Part shown: positions 32,951 to 42,429 of the stretch, piece after piece
Position numbering within the stretch: the first letter of the stretch is position 1
Layout: every line of letters starts with the position of its first letter
NCBI RefSeq assembly: GCF_965198245.1
Contig: NZ_OZ240249.1
Coordinates: forward strand, 1,426,001-1,490,000
Source: Poriferisodalis sp965198245
Lineage (GTDB): Bacteria; Actinomycetota; Acidimicrobiia; Acidimicrobiales; Poriferisodalaceae
Direction: 5' to 3'
DNA length: 64,000 nucleotides
The notes under the pieces: model-generated
Database searches by the model: none
What the model saw: the letters and a program-made list of their open reading frames with translations, nothing else
Told to the model about the DNA's origin: nothing
Made by a program: the position numbers and the translations under genes

Positions 32951-34974
32951 GTTCTGCTGCCTTCGTGCGCGCTACAGCCGTCCGCTTCGGATTGGCCGGT
33001 GGTCTGTGACTCGTCTCCTGCTGCCAGCACCTCTGCGTAGAGGGGTTCGGTGGCGAGCAGCTCGGCGTGAGTGCCATCGGCTGCCACCCGCCCGTCGGCG
33101 AGCAGGATCACCCGGTCAGCCAGACTGATCGTGGACAGCCGGTGGGCGATGACGATGGTCGTGCGGTCTTTCAGCAGCTCGGTGAGCGCTTCGTGGATCT
33201 TCTCCTCGTGCGCCACGTCGATCGAGCTGGTGGCGTCGTCGAGGATCAGCACTGCCGGGTCGGCCAAGAATGCCCGGGCAATCGCGATGCGCTGGCGCTG
33301 ACCGCCTGAGAGGTCGTACCCGCGCTCGCCGACCACCGTGTCGTAGCCCTCGTCGAGCTCGCTGATGAATTCATGAGCCTGCGCAGCGGCTGCGGCTGCA
33401 ATCACATCTGGCCGCTCGGCATCAGGACGGGCGTAGGCGATGTTGTCGTGGATGCTGGCGGAGAACAGGAATGGCTCGTCGGGAACGAGGCCCACGGCGC
33501 GGCGCAGGCTGTCGGCCGTCACATCGGTTACATCGTGGCCGCCGACGGCGATCCTGCCGTTGCCGATGTCATAGAAGCGCATCAGAAGGCGGACGAGAGT
33601 TGTCTTGCCGCAGCCGGTGCGCCCGACCACTGCGACGCGCTCGCCGGCGCCGATGTGCAAGTCGAGTCCATCGAAGACCGGTGGTGCGTCGCGTTCCGCG
33701 CTCGAGGCTCCCGCCACACCGCCGATGGTCTCGGTGCCGTAGGCGAATCGAACACCGTCGAAGCTCACCTCCTGGCCTGCGGGGGCATCGTCGTCACCCC
33801 GCCGCTGAGGCAGGTCGATCGCACCGGGTCGGTCTGCGACCAGCACCGGCTCGTCGAGCACCTCGAAGATGCGTTCAGAGGAAGCCTTGGCCCGCTGACC
33901 GAAGATGAACAGCATCCCGATGAATCGGAACGGCGCCTGCAGCAGCAGGATGTACAGATTGAAAGTGACCAAGTCGCCCACGGTGAGCGAGCCGTTGATG
34001 ATCTGGTGCCCGCCCACCAGCAGCACCATCGCCAATGCCAGGCGAGGAAGGTTCTCGATGACCGGCGTGTAGTGCGCCCGGGTGTTGTGCTGGAGCATGT
34101 TGGCCCAGCGCAGCCGTTGCGCCGCCTGAGCCATTTCTTCCACCTGCCGGGCCTCGGCCGCGAATGCCTTGACGACACGCACCCCGCTGACGGTCTCGTG
34201 GGTCACGGTCGCGACCTCGGCATTGCGGGACTGGATGATCCACGACAGCGGGAACATGATCCGCCGCAACCGCTGGCCGAGCGCGTAGACGGCTGGCATC
34301 GCCAGCATCGTGATGGCAGTGAGCGTGAGACTGATCCACGCCATCAGCGAGATTGCCACCACGAAGGTCAGCAGCTGCATCGACACGATGGGAGCGAAGG
34401 CCAGATACATCTGCACCGAGCGGATGTCGGAGTTCGAGCGGGAGATGATCTCACCGGTCTGCACCCGGTCGTAGAACGCGAATGACAGCCGGCTGAGGTG
34501 GGAGAACAGCATTGTCCGCAGCTGATACTCGACGCGCCAGCCCATCGAGAACAGACCCTTGCGGTATGCGTAGGTGAAAACGCCCCGGGCCACGCCCAGC
34601 GCGAAGAGTGCGATGACGAACGCCCACAACGAACCAGACCCGCTCGCCCCCTCGCGCGGCAGCGCTGCATCGACGGCGTAGCCCGCAACCCGCGGTGCGA
34701 CGGCCTGCACGCCCATTGCGGCGATAGCTGCGATGAGCGAACCGACAATGCGCATCCGGTGTCGCCGGAGCAGGGGCCCGAGCCGCCGGATCCAACTCAG
34801 CGAACGTTCAGCCCGGATCCAATCATCGGTCAGATCGTCGCCGAACCCGCCGGCTGGACTCGCTTCTGCAGGATCGGTGGGGGTGGTGTCGTCATCGGCT
34901 GATCGCGTGCCGACGGCATCGGAATCAAGCTGCGCAGGCTGATCCGCGGGCGCAGTGCTGGGGGCTACCCGCAT
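32944..34974 (-). CDS. ABC exporter half-transporter (membrane plus ATPase), partner 2
   Basis: The product is 676 aa from ATG 34974; the frame continues upstream to 35124 but that part looks non-coding. About 80 acidic residues precede six membrane segments beginning RIVGSLIAAIAAMGVQAVAPRVAG. ATPase motifs are VVGRTGCGKTTL, YDLSGGQRQRIAIARAFLADP and VLILDDATSSIDV. In this Walker B the residue after the aspartates is D where a glutamate is usual (DDATSSID), so the catalytic carboxylate is Asp. In partner 1 the motif is DEATSSVD. This fits an asymmetric heterodimer with one degenerate ATP site. Confidence 0.9.
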   Translation of the reverse strand: MRVAPSTAPADQPAQLDSDAVGTRSADDDTTPTDPAEASPAGGFGDDLTDDWIRAERSLSWIRRLGPLLRRHRMRIVGSLIAAIAAMGVQAVAPRVAGYAVDAALPREGASGSGSLWAFVIALFALGVARGVFTYAYRKGLFSMGWRVEYQLRTMLFSHLSRLSFAFYDRVQTGEIISRSNSDIRSVQMYLAFAPIVSMQLLTFVVAISLMAWISLTLTAITMLAMPAVYALGQRLRRIMFPLSWIIQSRNAEVATVTHETVSGVRVVKAFAAEARQVEEMAQAAQRLRWANMLQHNTRAHYTPVIENLPRLALAMVLLVGGHQIINGSLTVGDLVTFNLYILLLQAPFRFIGMLFIFGQRAKASSERIFEVLDEPVLVADRPGAIDLPQRRGDDDAPAGQEVSFDGVRFAYGTETIGGVAGASSAERDAPPVFDGLDLHIGAGERVAVVGRTGCGKTTLVRLLMRFYDIGNGRIAVGGHDVTDVTADSLRRAVGLVPDEPFLFSASIHDNIAYARPDAERPDVIAAAAAAQAHEFISELDEGYDTVVGERGYDLSGGQRQRIAIARAFLADPAVLILDDATSSIDVAHEEKIHEALTELLKDRTTIVIAHRLSTISLADRVILLADGRVAADGTHAELLATEPLYAEVLAAGDESQTTGQSEADGCSAHEGSRTW

Positions 34975-35153
34975 CCCGGCGAGGCTAGCGGTGACCCCGC
35001 TTGCCGAACCGGGACGACCGGAGGTCGAGCGGCCCGTGAGCGAGGCGAACAAGAGCGACCCAGCGGGTTCGACCGCGAGCAGAATCAGCTCTCCGCGGCC
35101 CGGCGGTACCGTGGGCGCAGCCACTGGGCTACGCGGGGGTGCGCAACACCGGC

Positions 35154-36488
35154 ATGACGCTGGGACTCATTGCAGGACTTGCACTCGTCGTCGTGCTCAT
35201 TGCCTTGAACGGCGTGTTCGTGGCGGGGGAGTTCTCACTCCTCGCCGTTGACACTTCTCAGGTCGATGTCTTGGCAGCGCAGGGGCGCCTCCGCGCTCGT
35301 GGCGTGCGAGCGCTGCTGCGGCGCCTCAGCTTCCACCTCGGCGGTGCACAACTCGGCATCACCCTCACTTCATTGGTGCTCGGCATCATCGCTGAGGGCA
35401 CCATCGGCGAGCTGATCGAACGGGCGCTGGGCGGTTGGGCAGAAACGGTGGCATCGACCGGCGCCATCGCGGTGGTTGCGATAGCGCTGGCCGCAGTGTT
35501 CCAAATGGTGTTCGGCGAACTGGCACCCAAGAACCTGGCTATATCGCGTCCGCTTCGGGTGAGCATGTGGTTGGCACCGGTGCTGCGGATCTATGGCGTC
35601 ATCGCCGCCCCCGTCACGCTGCTGTTCAACGGCATCGCCAACGCCACCGTGCGGGGATTGGGCCTGCAGCCGACCGAGGAACTGCGCATCGTGCGCACCC
35701 GCGATGAGCTGGAGTACGTCGTCCGCTCGTCGCGCCAGCGCACCCTGAGCGACGCGCAGGCCGATCTGCTGGTACGAACGCTGCGATTGGGCCGCAAGGA
35801 CGCCGCCGATGCGCTCACGCCACGGACTGCGATGTCGGCCCTTGGAGCCGGCGCAACTCTCGGCGATCTGGTGGAGCTGGCCCGCAGCAGCGGCCACTCG
35901 CGATTCCCCGTACTCGGGTCGAGTTCCGACGACGTGCTCGGCATCGCCGAGGTACGCGATGTGTTCAGTGTGGACGCGTCCGAGCGAGATCGCACTCCGG
36001 TGGAGACCATCATGCGCCCCGTCGTTGCGGTGGCCGAGAGCCGCAAGCTCGACGGCGTGCTGGCCGATATGTCCGAGGCCGACTGCCGGCTGTGCGTCGT
36101 GGTGGACGAGCACGGCGGTACTGCCGGTGTCCTGACGCGCGAGGACATCGCCGAAGAGCTGGTGGGCGACATTGCCGACGAGTTCGACGAGCCGCCCGCC
36201 CTGACACCTCGCCGGCCTGGCCGCCCGATCACCCTGGCGGGCACCGCCACGCTCGATGAGCTGGAAGAGGCCACCGGCTTGGCCGCACCCCCAGGTCCCT
36301 ATGAGACGTTGGCCGGATTCGTGCTGGAGCGCCTTGGCAAGATCCCGTCTGTGGGCACGGTGGTCTCCTGGAACGGTTGGCGCTTGGCGGTGAGCGAACT
36401 CGACGGCTTGCGCATTGCCGAGGTAGCCGTCAGCGCCGAAACCCCCGCGCACAGCGAAGGCACCGATTCGAACGAGGCATCGTCGTGA
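35154..36488 (+). CDS. CorC/HlyC-family membrane protein (CNNM/DUF21-CBS), first of pair
   Basis: The product is 444 aa from ATG 35154; a GTG at 35139 is an alternative. The DUF21 transmembrane domain comes first (about residues 1-190), with GVFVAGEFSLLAVD, GGAQLGITLTSLVLG and VFGELAPKNLAIS. A CBS pair follows, with HSRFPVLGSSSDDVLGI and CRLCVVVDEHGGTAGVLTREDIAEELVGDI, and a CorC_HlyC domain is at the C-terminus. Family members are linked to Mg2+/Co2+ efflux or membrane-stress roles. It is coupled to a second paralogue by a 4-bp GTGA overlap. Confidence 0.88.
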   Translation: MTLGLIAGLALVVVLIALNGVFVAGEFSLLAVDTSQVDVLAAQGRLRARGVRALLRRLSFHLGGAQLGITLTSLVLGIIAEGTIGELIERALGGWAETVASTGAIAVVAIALAAVFQMVFGELAPKNLAISRPLRVSMWLAPVLRIYGVIAAPVTLLFNGIANATVRGLGLQPTEELRIVRTRDELEYVVRSSRQRTLSDAQADLLVRTLRLGRKDAADALTPRTAMSALGAGATLGDLVELARSSGHSRFPVLGSSSDDVLGIAEVRDVFSVDASERDRTPVETIMRPVVAVAESRKLDGVLADMSEADCRLCVVVDEHGGTAGVLTREDIAEELVGDIADEFDEPPALTPRRPGRPITLAGTATLDELEEATGLAAPPGPYETLAGFVLERLGKIPSVGTVVSWNGWRLAVSELDGLRIAEVAVSAETPAHSEGTDSNEASS

Positions 36489-37594
36489 CGGCGCTCGCGA
36501 TAGCGGTGGGCGCGGTGCTGATCGTGTTCAACGGCGGCTTCGTCGCGATGGAGTTCGGCCTCATCGGCTCGAAGCGTGCAGTCGTGGACAGCCAAGCCGC
36601 AACGGGACGATCAGCAGCCCTTGCGGCGCAACACATGCAGTCCGATGTGCTGACCACCCTTGGCGGCGCGCAGCTAGGGATCACCGTGTGCTCGCTGGCA
36701 GTCGGTCGCCTCACCGAACCGGCGATCGCTGCGGTCATCGAGAGCGCCATCGGGGGCATCGTCGAGCTGCCAGACGCCGTTCTGCACTCCATCGGCTTCG
36801 GAATCGGCCTCGGGCTCGTAGCGGTCGTTCACATGGTGCTCGGTGAGATGGTCCCCAAGAACCTGGCGTTGATCGGCCCTGAACGCACACTGTTCGTGCT
36901 CGCCCGCCCGATGGCCGCATATCTCATCGTCGCCCGACCCGTGGTGCGAACCCTGCTCGCCGTCTCGAACGGGGTCCTGCGAGCCCTTCGCGTGGAGCCG
37001 ACCACTGAGCTGACCGACACGGCGACGCCGGCCGAGCTGGGCCTCATGGCTCGCGACTCGCTCGCTGAAGGCCACATCGAGGCTGGCGATGTGGCGCTGC
37101 TCGAGCGGGCGATGCGCTTCGAAGCCACCACGGTGAGCGAGATCATGGCGCCGGCGGGTGATGTTGCCGCCGTACGGCTCGCCGACTCGATCGCAGCGGC
37201 CGAGCAGCAGTTCACCCGCACGGGCCGCTCGCGGCTCGTCGTGCTCGGCGATGGACCCGACGACGTCCGGGGCATGCTCCACAGCAACGACCTGGCAGCG
37301 GCGACCGAGCGGGATGCGCCCGACCTTGCCGAAGCCGACCGTCGAGTTGCGGCTCGCCAGCGTCTCGGTAGCGGCCTCGTTCGCCGGATGCTCCGCTTCG
37401 ATCCCGACACAGCGCTCGACGAGGCGCTGCGCCGGATGCAGCGCACACGCATTCATCTTGCCGTCGTGGTCGACGAGCACAGCCGGACGCTCGGCGTGGT
37501 CGCACTCGACGATCTGCTACGCGGCCTGATCGGTGATCCTGCTGCCGCCGACGAAGGCACGCACAGCAAAATCGCAGACGGCGGAGCAGGGTGA
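36485..37594 (+). CDS. CorC/HlyC-family membrane protein (DUF21-CBS), second of pair
   Basis: The product is 369 aa. GTG 36485 overlaps the stop of the first paralogue (GTGA). The DUF21 domain has GGFVAMEFGLIGSKR, GGAQLGITVCSLAVG and VLGEMVPKNLALI. CBS-like segments SRLVVLGDGPDDVRGML and IHLAVVVDEHSRTLGVVALDDLLRGLIGD follow. It is shorter than its neighbour because the C-terminal CorC_HlyC domain is missing. Tandem DUF21-CBS pairs, one long and one short, are common in actinobacteria and may act as a heteromer. Confidence 0.88.
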   Translation: MTALAIAVGAVLIVFNGGFVAMEFGLIGSKRAVVDSQAATGRSAALAAQHMQSDVLTTLGGAQLGITVCSLAVGRLTEPAIAAVIESAIGGIVELPDAVLHSIGFGIGLGLVAVVHMVLGEMVPKNLALIGPERTLFVLARPMAAYLIVARPVVRTLLAVSNGVLRALRVEPTTELTDTATPAELGLMARDSLAEGHIEAGDVALLERAMRFEATTVSEIMAPAGDVAAVRLADSIAAAEQQFTRTGRSRLVVLGDGPDDVRGMLHSNDLAAATERDAPDLAEADRRVAARQRLGSGLVRRMLRFDPDTALDEALRRMQRTRIHLAVVVDEHSRTLGVVALDDLLRGLIGDPAAADEGTHSKIADGGAG

Positions 37595-37652
37595 CCCAGT
37601 TAGGCTGCCGTGGTCGTTGTCAGACCCGTAGCGGCCTGTTGCGCATCACGCC

Positions 37653-39581
37653 ATGACATGGATCGACAGAGTGCTCGACAGCTGCCCTCAGCGGGTCGTG
37701 GTCAACGATTCCAAGACACCCAGCGGCCGTGCCCATGTCGGCTCGCTGCGCGGCGTGCTCATTCACGACGCCTTGGCGCGCGCAGCCCGCGAGCGTGGGC
37801 TGAATGCGACCTTTATGTACGGCTGCGACGACATGGATCCCGTCGACGAGAAACCGCACGGCACCGGAGACCAGTTCGTCGAGCACCAGGGCAAGCCGCT
37901 GTGGGCCGCACCGCCGCCCGAGGGTCTTCGTGGTGATTCGATGGCTGAGGCGTACTTCGGCGAGTTCACTGGAAAGTGGTTCGATGCCACCGACTCGCCG
38001 GTCGATGATGCTCCCGGGCAGTTCGACAATCTCGGCGTCGAGGTCGAGTTCTACCGCATGAGCGACATCTATCGGGCAGGCAGGCTCGACGAGATCATCG
38101 ACACGTTCCTGCGAGCTGCGGCCGACGTGCGGCAGATCTACCTCAGGCTCAGCGGCGCCGAGCGTTCCGATGATTGGCTGCCGTTCCAACCCATCTGCGA
38201 GGCATGCGGCCGCATCGGCACTACCTATGCGTCCGGTTACGACGGCGAGACCGTGGCCTACGAGTGCCGGCCCCATCTGGTGACATGGGCCGAGGGCTGT
38301 GGGCACAGCGGCCGCATCAGCCCGTTCGGCGGGAACGGCAAGCTGCCGTGGAAGCTGGAGTGGGCCGCCAAGTGGAAGCTCTTCGGCGTCTCGATCGAGG
38401 GCGCCGGCAAGGACCACATGGCTGCCAGCGGCTCACATGAAGTCTCTTCCGCGCTGGCACGCCAAGTGCTGCAGTGCCCGGTTCCGGTGCCCGTGCCCTA
38501 TGAGTTCTTCACGCTCGGCGGGGCCAAGATGAGTTCATCGAAGGGCATCGGCATGACGGCGTCGGAGCTGACAGCGATGCTGCCGCCCGAGTTGCTGCGC
38601 TACGTCGTGCTGCGCACCCAGCCGCGCCGAGCCATCGATTTCGCTCTCGACATCGCCGGCCTCACCAAGGCCTTCGTCGAGTACGAGCGGCTTTGGCGGG
38701 CCGCAGCCCAGGGCGATGCGGAACCGAACCAGCAACAGCTCTTCTTCATCTCGCAGGTCGACTACCGACGCGAGGTGCCTACGCCTCCCGCCGTCAGCCC
38801 GCCCTTCGATTCGGTGGTCAGCCTCGCCCAGCAACCGCACATCGAGCTTGCGAACCACGTGGCCTCGCTCGGCGTCGATATGTCGGAGGCCGACGCCGAG
38901 TGGCTCGCTCACAAGGAAGCAGTCGCGCGAAAACTGATGGAGAGTCGCCCCGACCTCGCCGGCGAGCTTGCGTTGCTCGACGACGCCGAGGCCAAGACAG
39001 TCCTCGATGGAATGTCGAATCAGCAGAGGGCGTTCCTCTACGTAGCATCCTCGCTGCTGCGCCAGTTGGAGGATTGGTCGGCTCGAAGCATCCAATCAGA
39101 ACTGTTCGATGCGGCGCGTCTCGTGGGGTGCGACGAGCGCTCAGCGATTGTCGAGTTGTTCACTGTCCTTTACGCATTGCTGTTCGGACGCTCCGAAGGG
39201 CCGCGAGCTGGCAGCTTCCTCGAGTTCTACGGCAAGCGTCCAACTCTGGAACGCCTCGACCTGTCGGAGTACTCATATTCTGAATTGGTCGACGAGACGG
39301 CGGTCCCACTCATCGAATGGGATGCTGCCGTCCACGACGCGCTGGGGCGCGACCAACGGCCCGAATTCTTGCCACTGTCTCGCGCAGGTCATGAGACCGC
39401 GGAGTCGACAACAGATGGCGAAGTGACCTTGGAAGCCTTCATCCGGAATGACGGTGACTTTCTCTGCGCCGTACGCACCGTTTGCCGAGAAGCCCTGAAG
39501 CATGTCGCGGCAGTGCTGCAGGTCGACGACCCCGATGTCCCAATTCGTTCATCAAACCCCTTTGCGCGAGGTTCTGACTGA
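37653..39581 (+). CDS. lysS: Lysyl-tRNA synthetase, class I
   Basis: The product is 642 aa. It charges tRNA-Lys with lysine. The class I signatures are TPSGRAHVGS (HIGH-type, residues 28-31 HVGS) and KMSSSKG at residue 292. The middle has YMGCDDMDP-like YGCDDMDPVDEKP and IEGAGKDHMAASGSHEV, typical of the class I (archaeal-type) LysRS and not of the more common class II enzyme. It is longer than usual; the extra length is at the C-terminus beyond the anticodon-binding helices. Whether a class II LysRS also exists cannot be seen here. Confidence 0.93.
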   Translation: MTWIDRVLDSCPQRVVVNDSKTPSGRAHVGSLRGVLIHDALARAARERGLNATFMYGCDDMDPVDEKPHGTGDQFVEHQGKPLWAAPPPEGLRGDSMAEAYFGEFTGKWFDATDSPVDDAPGQFDNLGVEVEFYRMSDIYRAGRLDEIIDTFLRAAADVRQIYLRLSGAERSDDWLPFQPICEACGRIGTTYASGYDGETVAYECRPHLVTWAEGCGHSGRISPFGGNGKLPWKLEWAAKWKLFGVSIEGAGKDHMAASGSHEVSSALARQVLQCPVPVPVPYEFFTLGGAKMSSSKGIGMTASELTAMLPPELLRYVVLRTQPRRAIDFALDIAGLTKAFVEYERLWRAAAQGDAEPNQQQLFFISQVDYRREVPTPPAVSPPFDSVVSLAQQPHIELANHVASLGVDMSEADAEWLAHKEAVARKLMESRPDLAGELALLDDAEAKTVLDGMSNQQRAFLYVASSLLRQLEDWSARSIQSELFDAARLVGCDERSAIVELFTVLYALLFGRSEGPRAGSFLEFYGKRPTLERLDLSEYSYSELVDETAVPLIEWDAAVHDALGRDQRPEFLPLSRAGHETAESTTDGEVTLEAFIRNDGDFLCAVRTVCREALKHVAAVLQVDDPDVPIRSSNPFARGSD

Positions 39582-39805
39582 CCACTGACTTGGCGGAGGC
39601 GTCGATGGGCGTGCGCTATGTCGGAAAGCCGTTGGGGCGACGAACCAATTGGCGAAGTCTTGGCCAAGTCGGTGCAGAGATTCACGGCCACGTCTTGGCT
39701 GAGCTCCGGGGGCTACGTGCAACATGGAAACACACTGAAACCATATGTAACATAGTTGTAATAATTTGTTTGTGCTGAGAACGCTTAATTGTGACACCGA
39801 TCCAG

Positions 39806-39817
39806 TAGAGTGAACGT
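39806..39817 (+). promoter_or_regulatory. Leaderless-type promoter of HNH copy 2
   Basis: TAGAGT (39806-39811) lies 6 nt before ATG 39818, and TTGTGACACCGATCCAG lies directly upstream. The same layout is found before the paralogue at 13657. The rest of the 39582-39805 gap holds no recognisable gene. Confidence 0.55.
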
Positions 39818-41458
39818 ATGTTCTCTCATGTAGAGCAGGCGCTCGAACACCTCAACACTGCGCTCGACGGCATCGAGACAGCGCCGAGCGATCTGCTGCG
39901 CCGCACTTTGGGTGTGTCCAAGCAGCTGCGCAGCCGCGTCGAGTTGCTCGAGGCCAAAGCAGCGGCAGTTGTTGCGCAGCGCGAACGCCACGGCGACGGC
40001 GGCGCGGGGCTGTTGCACGAGCACAGCGGCCTGTCGCGCTCGGACGCTGCCCGCAACGTGCGCACCGACACAGAGCTGGTCTCCATTCCTGATGCGCACG
40101 CCGCGCTCACCGAGGGGCAGATCAGCTTGGCGAACGCCGCCAAGCTCGCACGTGCCGCCCGCAAGACCAGTCCCGATGCGGTGCAGGGCGATCCCGAGCT
40201 GATCGGGCTCGCCAAGACGCTGCCTGCCGACGAGTTCGCCCAAGCCGCTCAGCGCTGGACGGCCCGCCACCAAGACGCTGCTGATCTGGTGGCGCAGCAT
40301 CGCCGCAACCGGCGCAACCGCAATGTGCGCTTTTGGAACGGCGACGACGGCTCGGTGCAGATGCGCGGCAGCTTCGACGCCGAGATGGGCGCCCGCATCC
40401 AGAACCGGCTGCGTCACCACGCCGAACAGCTCCGCCAAGCAGATCGTCGCGCCCAGCACCGCCAAGCCCAGCTCTGCCGTGCCCAGCCTCAACCCCCCAA
40501 CGCGGCCTATGGCACCGCCGCCGACGGTGCTGTAGATGCACTCGGCAAGGGCAACGCGGTGCGCTCACGCGACCAGCGCATGGCCGACGCACTTGAAACG
40601 CTCCTCGCCGCAGATAACCCAGCCGCACCGAAGGCGACTCCCTCGACTGCGGCTCCCACCGAACCCACCGGCCAACAGCCGTTCACGGACAACCCGCCGC
40701 AGTCAGGTCATCTGACGCTGCCTGGCACCGGTGTCCCAGAGCAGGGGTGCATTGGCGAGACCGACGGCGTCAACCGCTCCGAGCCCGCGCCCGCTGCAGA
40801 GGCACCACCGGCCCACATCGGTCGCAAGCCAGCAGCGGCGGAGATCATCGTGCGTGCCGATCTCGCAGCCCTGACCGGCGAGCCCGACGGCACCGCCGAG
40901 CTGGCGGCCTTTTCGGGCCAGCCAGGCGGTGTCGCGGAGATCTGCGGCATCGGACCGATCCCGCTCAGCACCCTCGCACGGCTCGCCTGCAACTCCGACG
41001 TTTGGGTGGAGATCTTCGGCGACAAGCTGACCCCGCTGTACGAGACAGTCGCGAGCCGGGCGCCCACCGCGGCGCAGCGCCGCGCCTTAATCGCACGCGA
41101 CGGGAAATGCATCGGCTGTGGGGCACCGCCGGGCGATTGCGAAGCCCACCACGTCATCCCGTGGAAATGCGGCGGCAAGACACGAGTCGACAATCTCGTG
41201 CTCGTCTGCTGGTCATGCCACGATCGCATCCACGACCACAACTGGCAAGTCATCGTCCGTGACAACCGTTTCCGGCTCATCCCACCCGACCCGACAAATC
41301 CCCCGAACCCGGCGCCCTCACGCAAGCCCAAACACCGCGCCGCAATCACCAGACGCAGTCACCTCTCAAGAACCACTGCCCAAGAACCACTGCCCACGAT
41401 CTCCTCACAGAAACCACTGCCCGCCACCACGCCGCCGCAGGCACAACCAGCAGCCTGA
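39818..41458 (+). CDS. DUF222 / 13E12-repeat-type HNH endonuclease (copy 2)
   Basis: The product is 546 aa, a close paralogue of the gene at 12182-13657 on the other strand. The first 230 residues (DUF222) and the HNH domain (CIGCGAPPGDCEAHHVIPW and CWSCHDRIHDHNW, about 431-475) are nearly the same. The middle differs: this copy has a longer, non-repetitive linker with two extra segments before EIIVRADLAAL. A leaderless-type promoter is conserved between the copies. The two may be descendants of one mobile element, or ends of a region able to recombine by inversion. Confidence 0.9.
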   Translation: MFSHVEQALEHLNTALDGIETAPSDLLRRTLGVSKQLRSRVELLEAKAAAVVAQRERHGDGGAGLLHEHSGLSRSDAARNVRTDTELVSIPDAHAALTEGQISLANAAKLARAARKTSPDAVQGDPELIGLAKTLPADEFAQAAQRWTARHQDAADLVAQHRRNRRNRNVRFWNGDDGSVQMRGSFDAEMGARIQNRLRHHAEQLRQADRRAQHRQAQLCRAQPQPPNAAYGTAADGAVDALGKGNAVRSRDQRMADALETLLAADNPAAPKATPSTAAPTEPTGQQPFTDNPPQSGHLTLPGTGVPEQGCIGETDGVNRSEPAPAAEAPPAHIGRKPAAAEIIVRADLAALTGEPDGTAELAAFSGQPGGVAEICGIGPIPLSTLARLACNSDVWVEIFGDKLTPLYETVASRAPTAAQRRALIARDGKCIGCGAPPGDCEAHHVIPWKCGGKTRVDNLVLVCWSCHDRIHDHNWQVIVRDNRFRLIPPDPTNPPNPAPSRKPKHRAAITRRSHLSRTTAQEPLPTISSQKPLPATTPPQAQPAA

Positions 41459-41507
41459 TCGAGCGATGAGGTTCAGGTCTCGCCACGGGCCGAGGTGTCG
41501 GTTGGCG

Positions 41508-42287
41508 TTAGGCGCCGATGGCGTGATAGCCGCCGTCGACGTGAAGGATCTCGCCGGTGGTGCTCCCGAACCAGTCCGACATGAGCGCGAGCGTGCTGCG
41601 CGCGACCGGTTCGCTGTCACCGATGTCCCAGCCCAGCGGAGCGCGGGCTTCCCACGCCTCCTCGAAGTCGGTGAACCCGGGGATCGACTTGGCCGCCATG
41701 GTGCGGATGGGCCCGGCCGAGACCAGATTCACCCGGATGCCCTGCGGTCCGAGCGACTTCGCCAGGTACCTCGCCGTCGATTCGAAGGCAGCCTTCGCAA
41801 CGCCCATCCAGTCGTAGTAGGGCCACGCCACGCTGGCATCGAACGTCAGGCCCACCACCGAGCCCTTCGCCTCGGCCAGCAAGGGCGCCAACGGTGACGC
41901 CAGCCCGGCGAGGCTGTACGCCGAGATGTGCACTGCGGTGGACACGTCCTCCCACGGTGCGTCGAGGAAGTTCCCGCCCAAACAGCTCGCGGGTGCGAAG
42001 CCGATGGAGTGCAGCAGCCCGTCGAGGCGGCCCCAGCGTTGCGTCAGGTCGTCGCGCACCGCGGAGATCTCGTCGGGCGAGGTGACGTCGAGCGGCAGCA
42101 CATCGCACGCGGTAGGCAGCTTGCGGGCGGTCCGTTCGGTCAGCCGGATGCCCCGTCCGGCGCCGGTCAGCACGATCTCCGCGCCCTGCTCCTGGGCCAA
42201 CCGGGCCACGTTGAACGCCAGCGAGGCGTCGGTCAGCACCCCAGTAATGAGGAGCTTCTTGCCTTCCACGATTCCGCTGCCGGCCAT
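41508..42287 (-). CDS. fabI: Enoyl-ACP reductase (NADH), InhA/FabI type
   Basis: The product is 259 aa. ATG 42287 is preceded by AAGGAGG at 8-nt spacing. It performs the last reduction in fatty acid elongation (FAS II). KKLLITGVLTDASLAFNVARLAQEQGAEIVLTG is the FabI/InhA cofactor site, LLHSIGFAP follows, and the catalytic Tyr/Lys pair lies in YYDWMGVAKAAFES, spaced as in InhA (YNWMTVAK). VNLVSAGPIRTMAAKSIPGF and VDGGYHAIGA complete the pattern. Similarity is closer to mycobacterial InhA than to proteobacterial FabI. Confidence 0.92.
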   Translation of the reverse strand: MAGSGIVEGKKLLITGVLTDASLAFNVARLAQEQGAEIVLTGAGRGIRLTERTARKLPTACDVLPLDVTSPDEISAVRDDLTQRWGRLDGLLHSIGFAPASCLGGNFLDAPWEDVSTAVHISAYSLAGLASPLAPLLAEAKGSVVGLTFDASVAWPYYDWMGVAKAAFESTARYLAKSLGPQGIRVNLVSAGPIRTMAAKSIPGFTDFEEAWEARAPLGWDIGDSEPVARSTLALMSDWFGSTTGEILHVDGGYHAIGA

Positions 42288-42416
42288 TGGCGCTGCCTCC
42301 TTGTCGGCACGGCAGCCCGCAACGCTGCCCACCGCCGGACGCTACCGCCGTGCCTGGCGCCCCTCTGGTGTCCGCACACATTGCCGCCTCTCTTTGCTCT
42401 ATGGCGCGCTTCGCCG

Positions 42417-42429
42417 TACCGTGGCGGTC
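42417..42429 (+). promoter_or_regulatory. Leaderless-type -10 box of the F420 oxidoreductase gene
   Basis: TACCGT (42417-42422) and a 7-nt spacer precede GTG 42430. This supports that GTG over the in-frame one at 42421, which overlaps the box. Confidence 0.45.

Noticed and set aside
31166..33040. 624-codon plus-strand frame opposite the ABC exporter gene
   Set aside because: His/Gln/Arg-rich shadow of an ABC transporter with all motifs intact on the minus strand.
15270..35045. Shared string TCGAGCGGCCCGTGAGC near 15275 and 35027
   Set aside because: Only about 17 bp match and the flanks differ; not enough for a repeat family.
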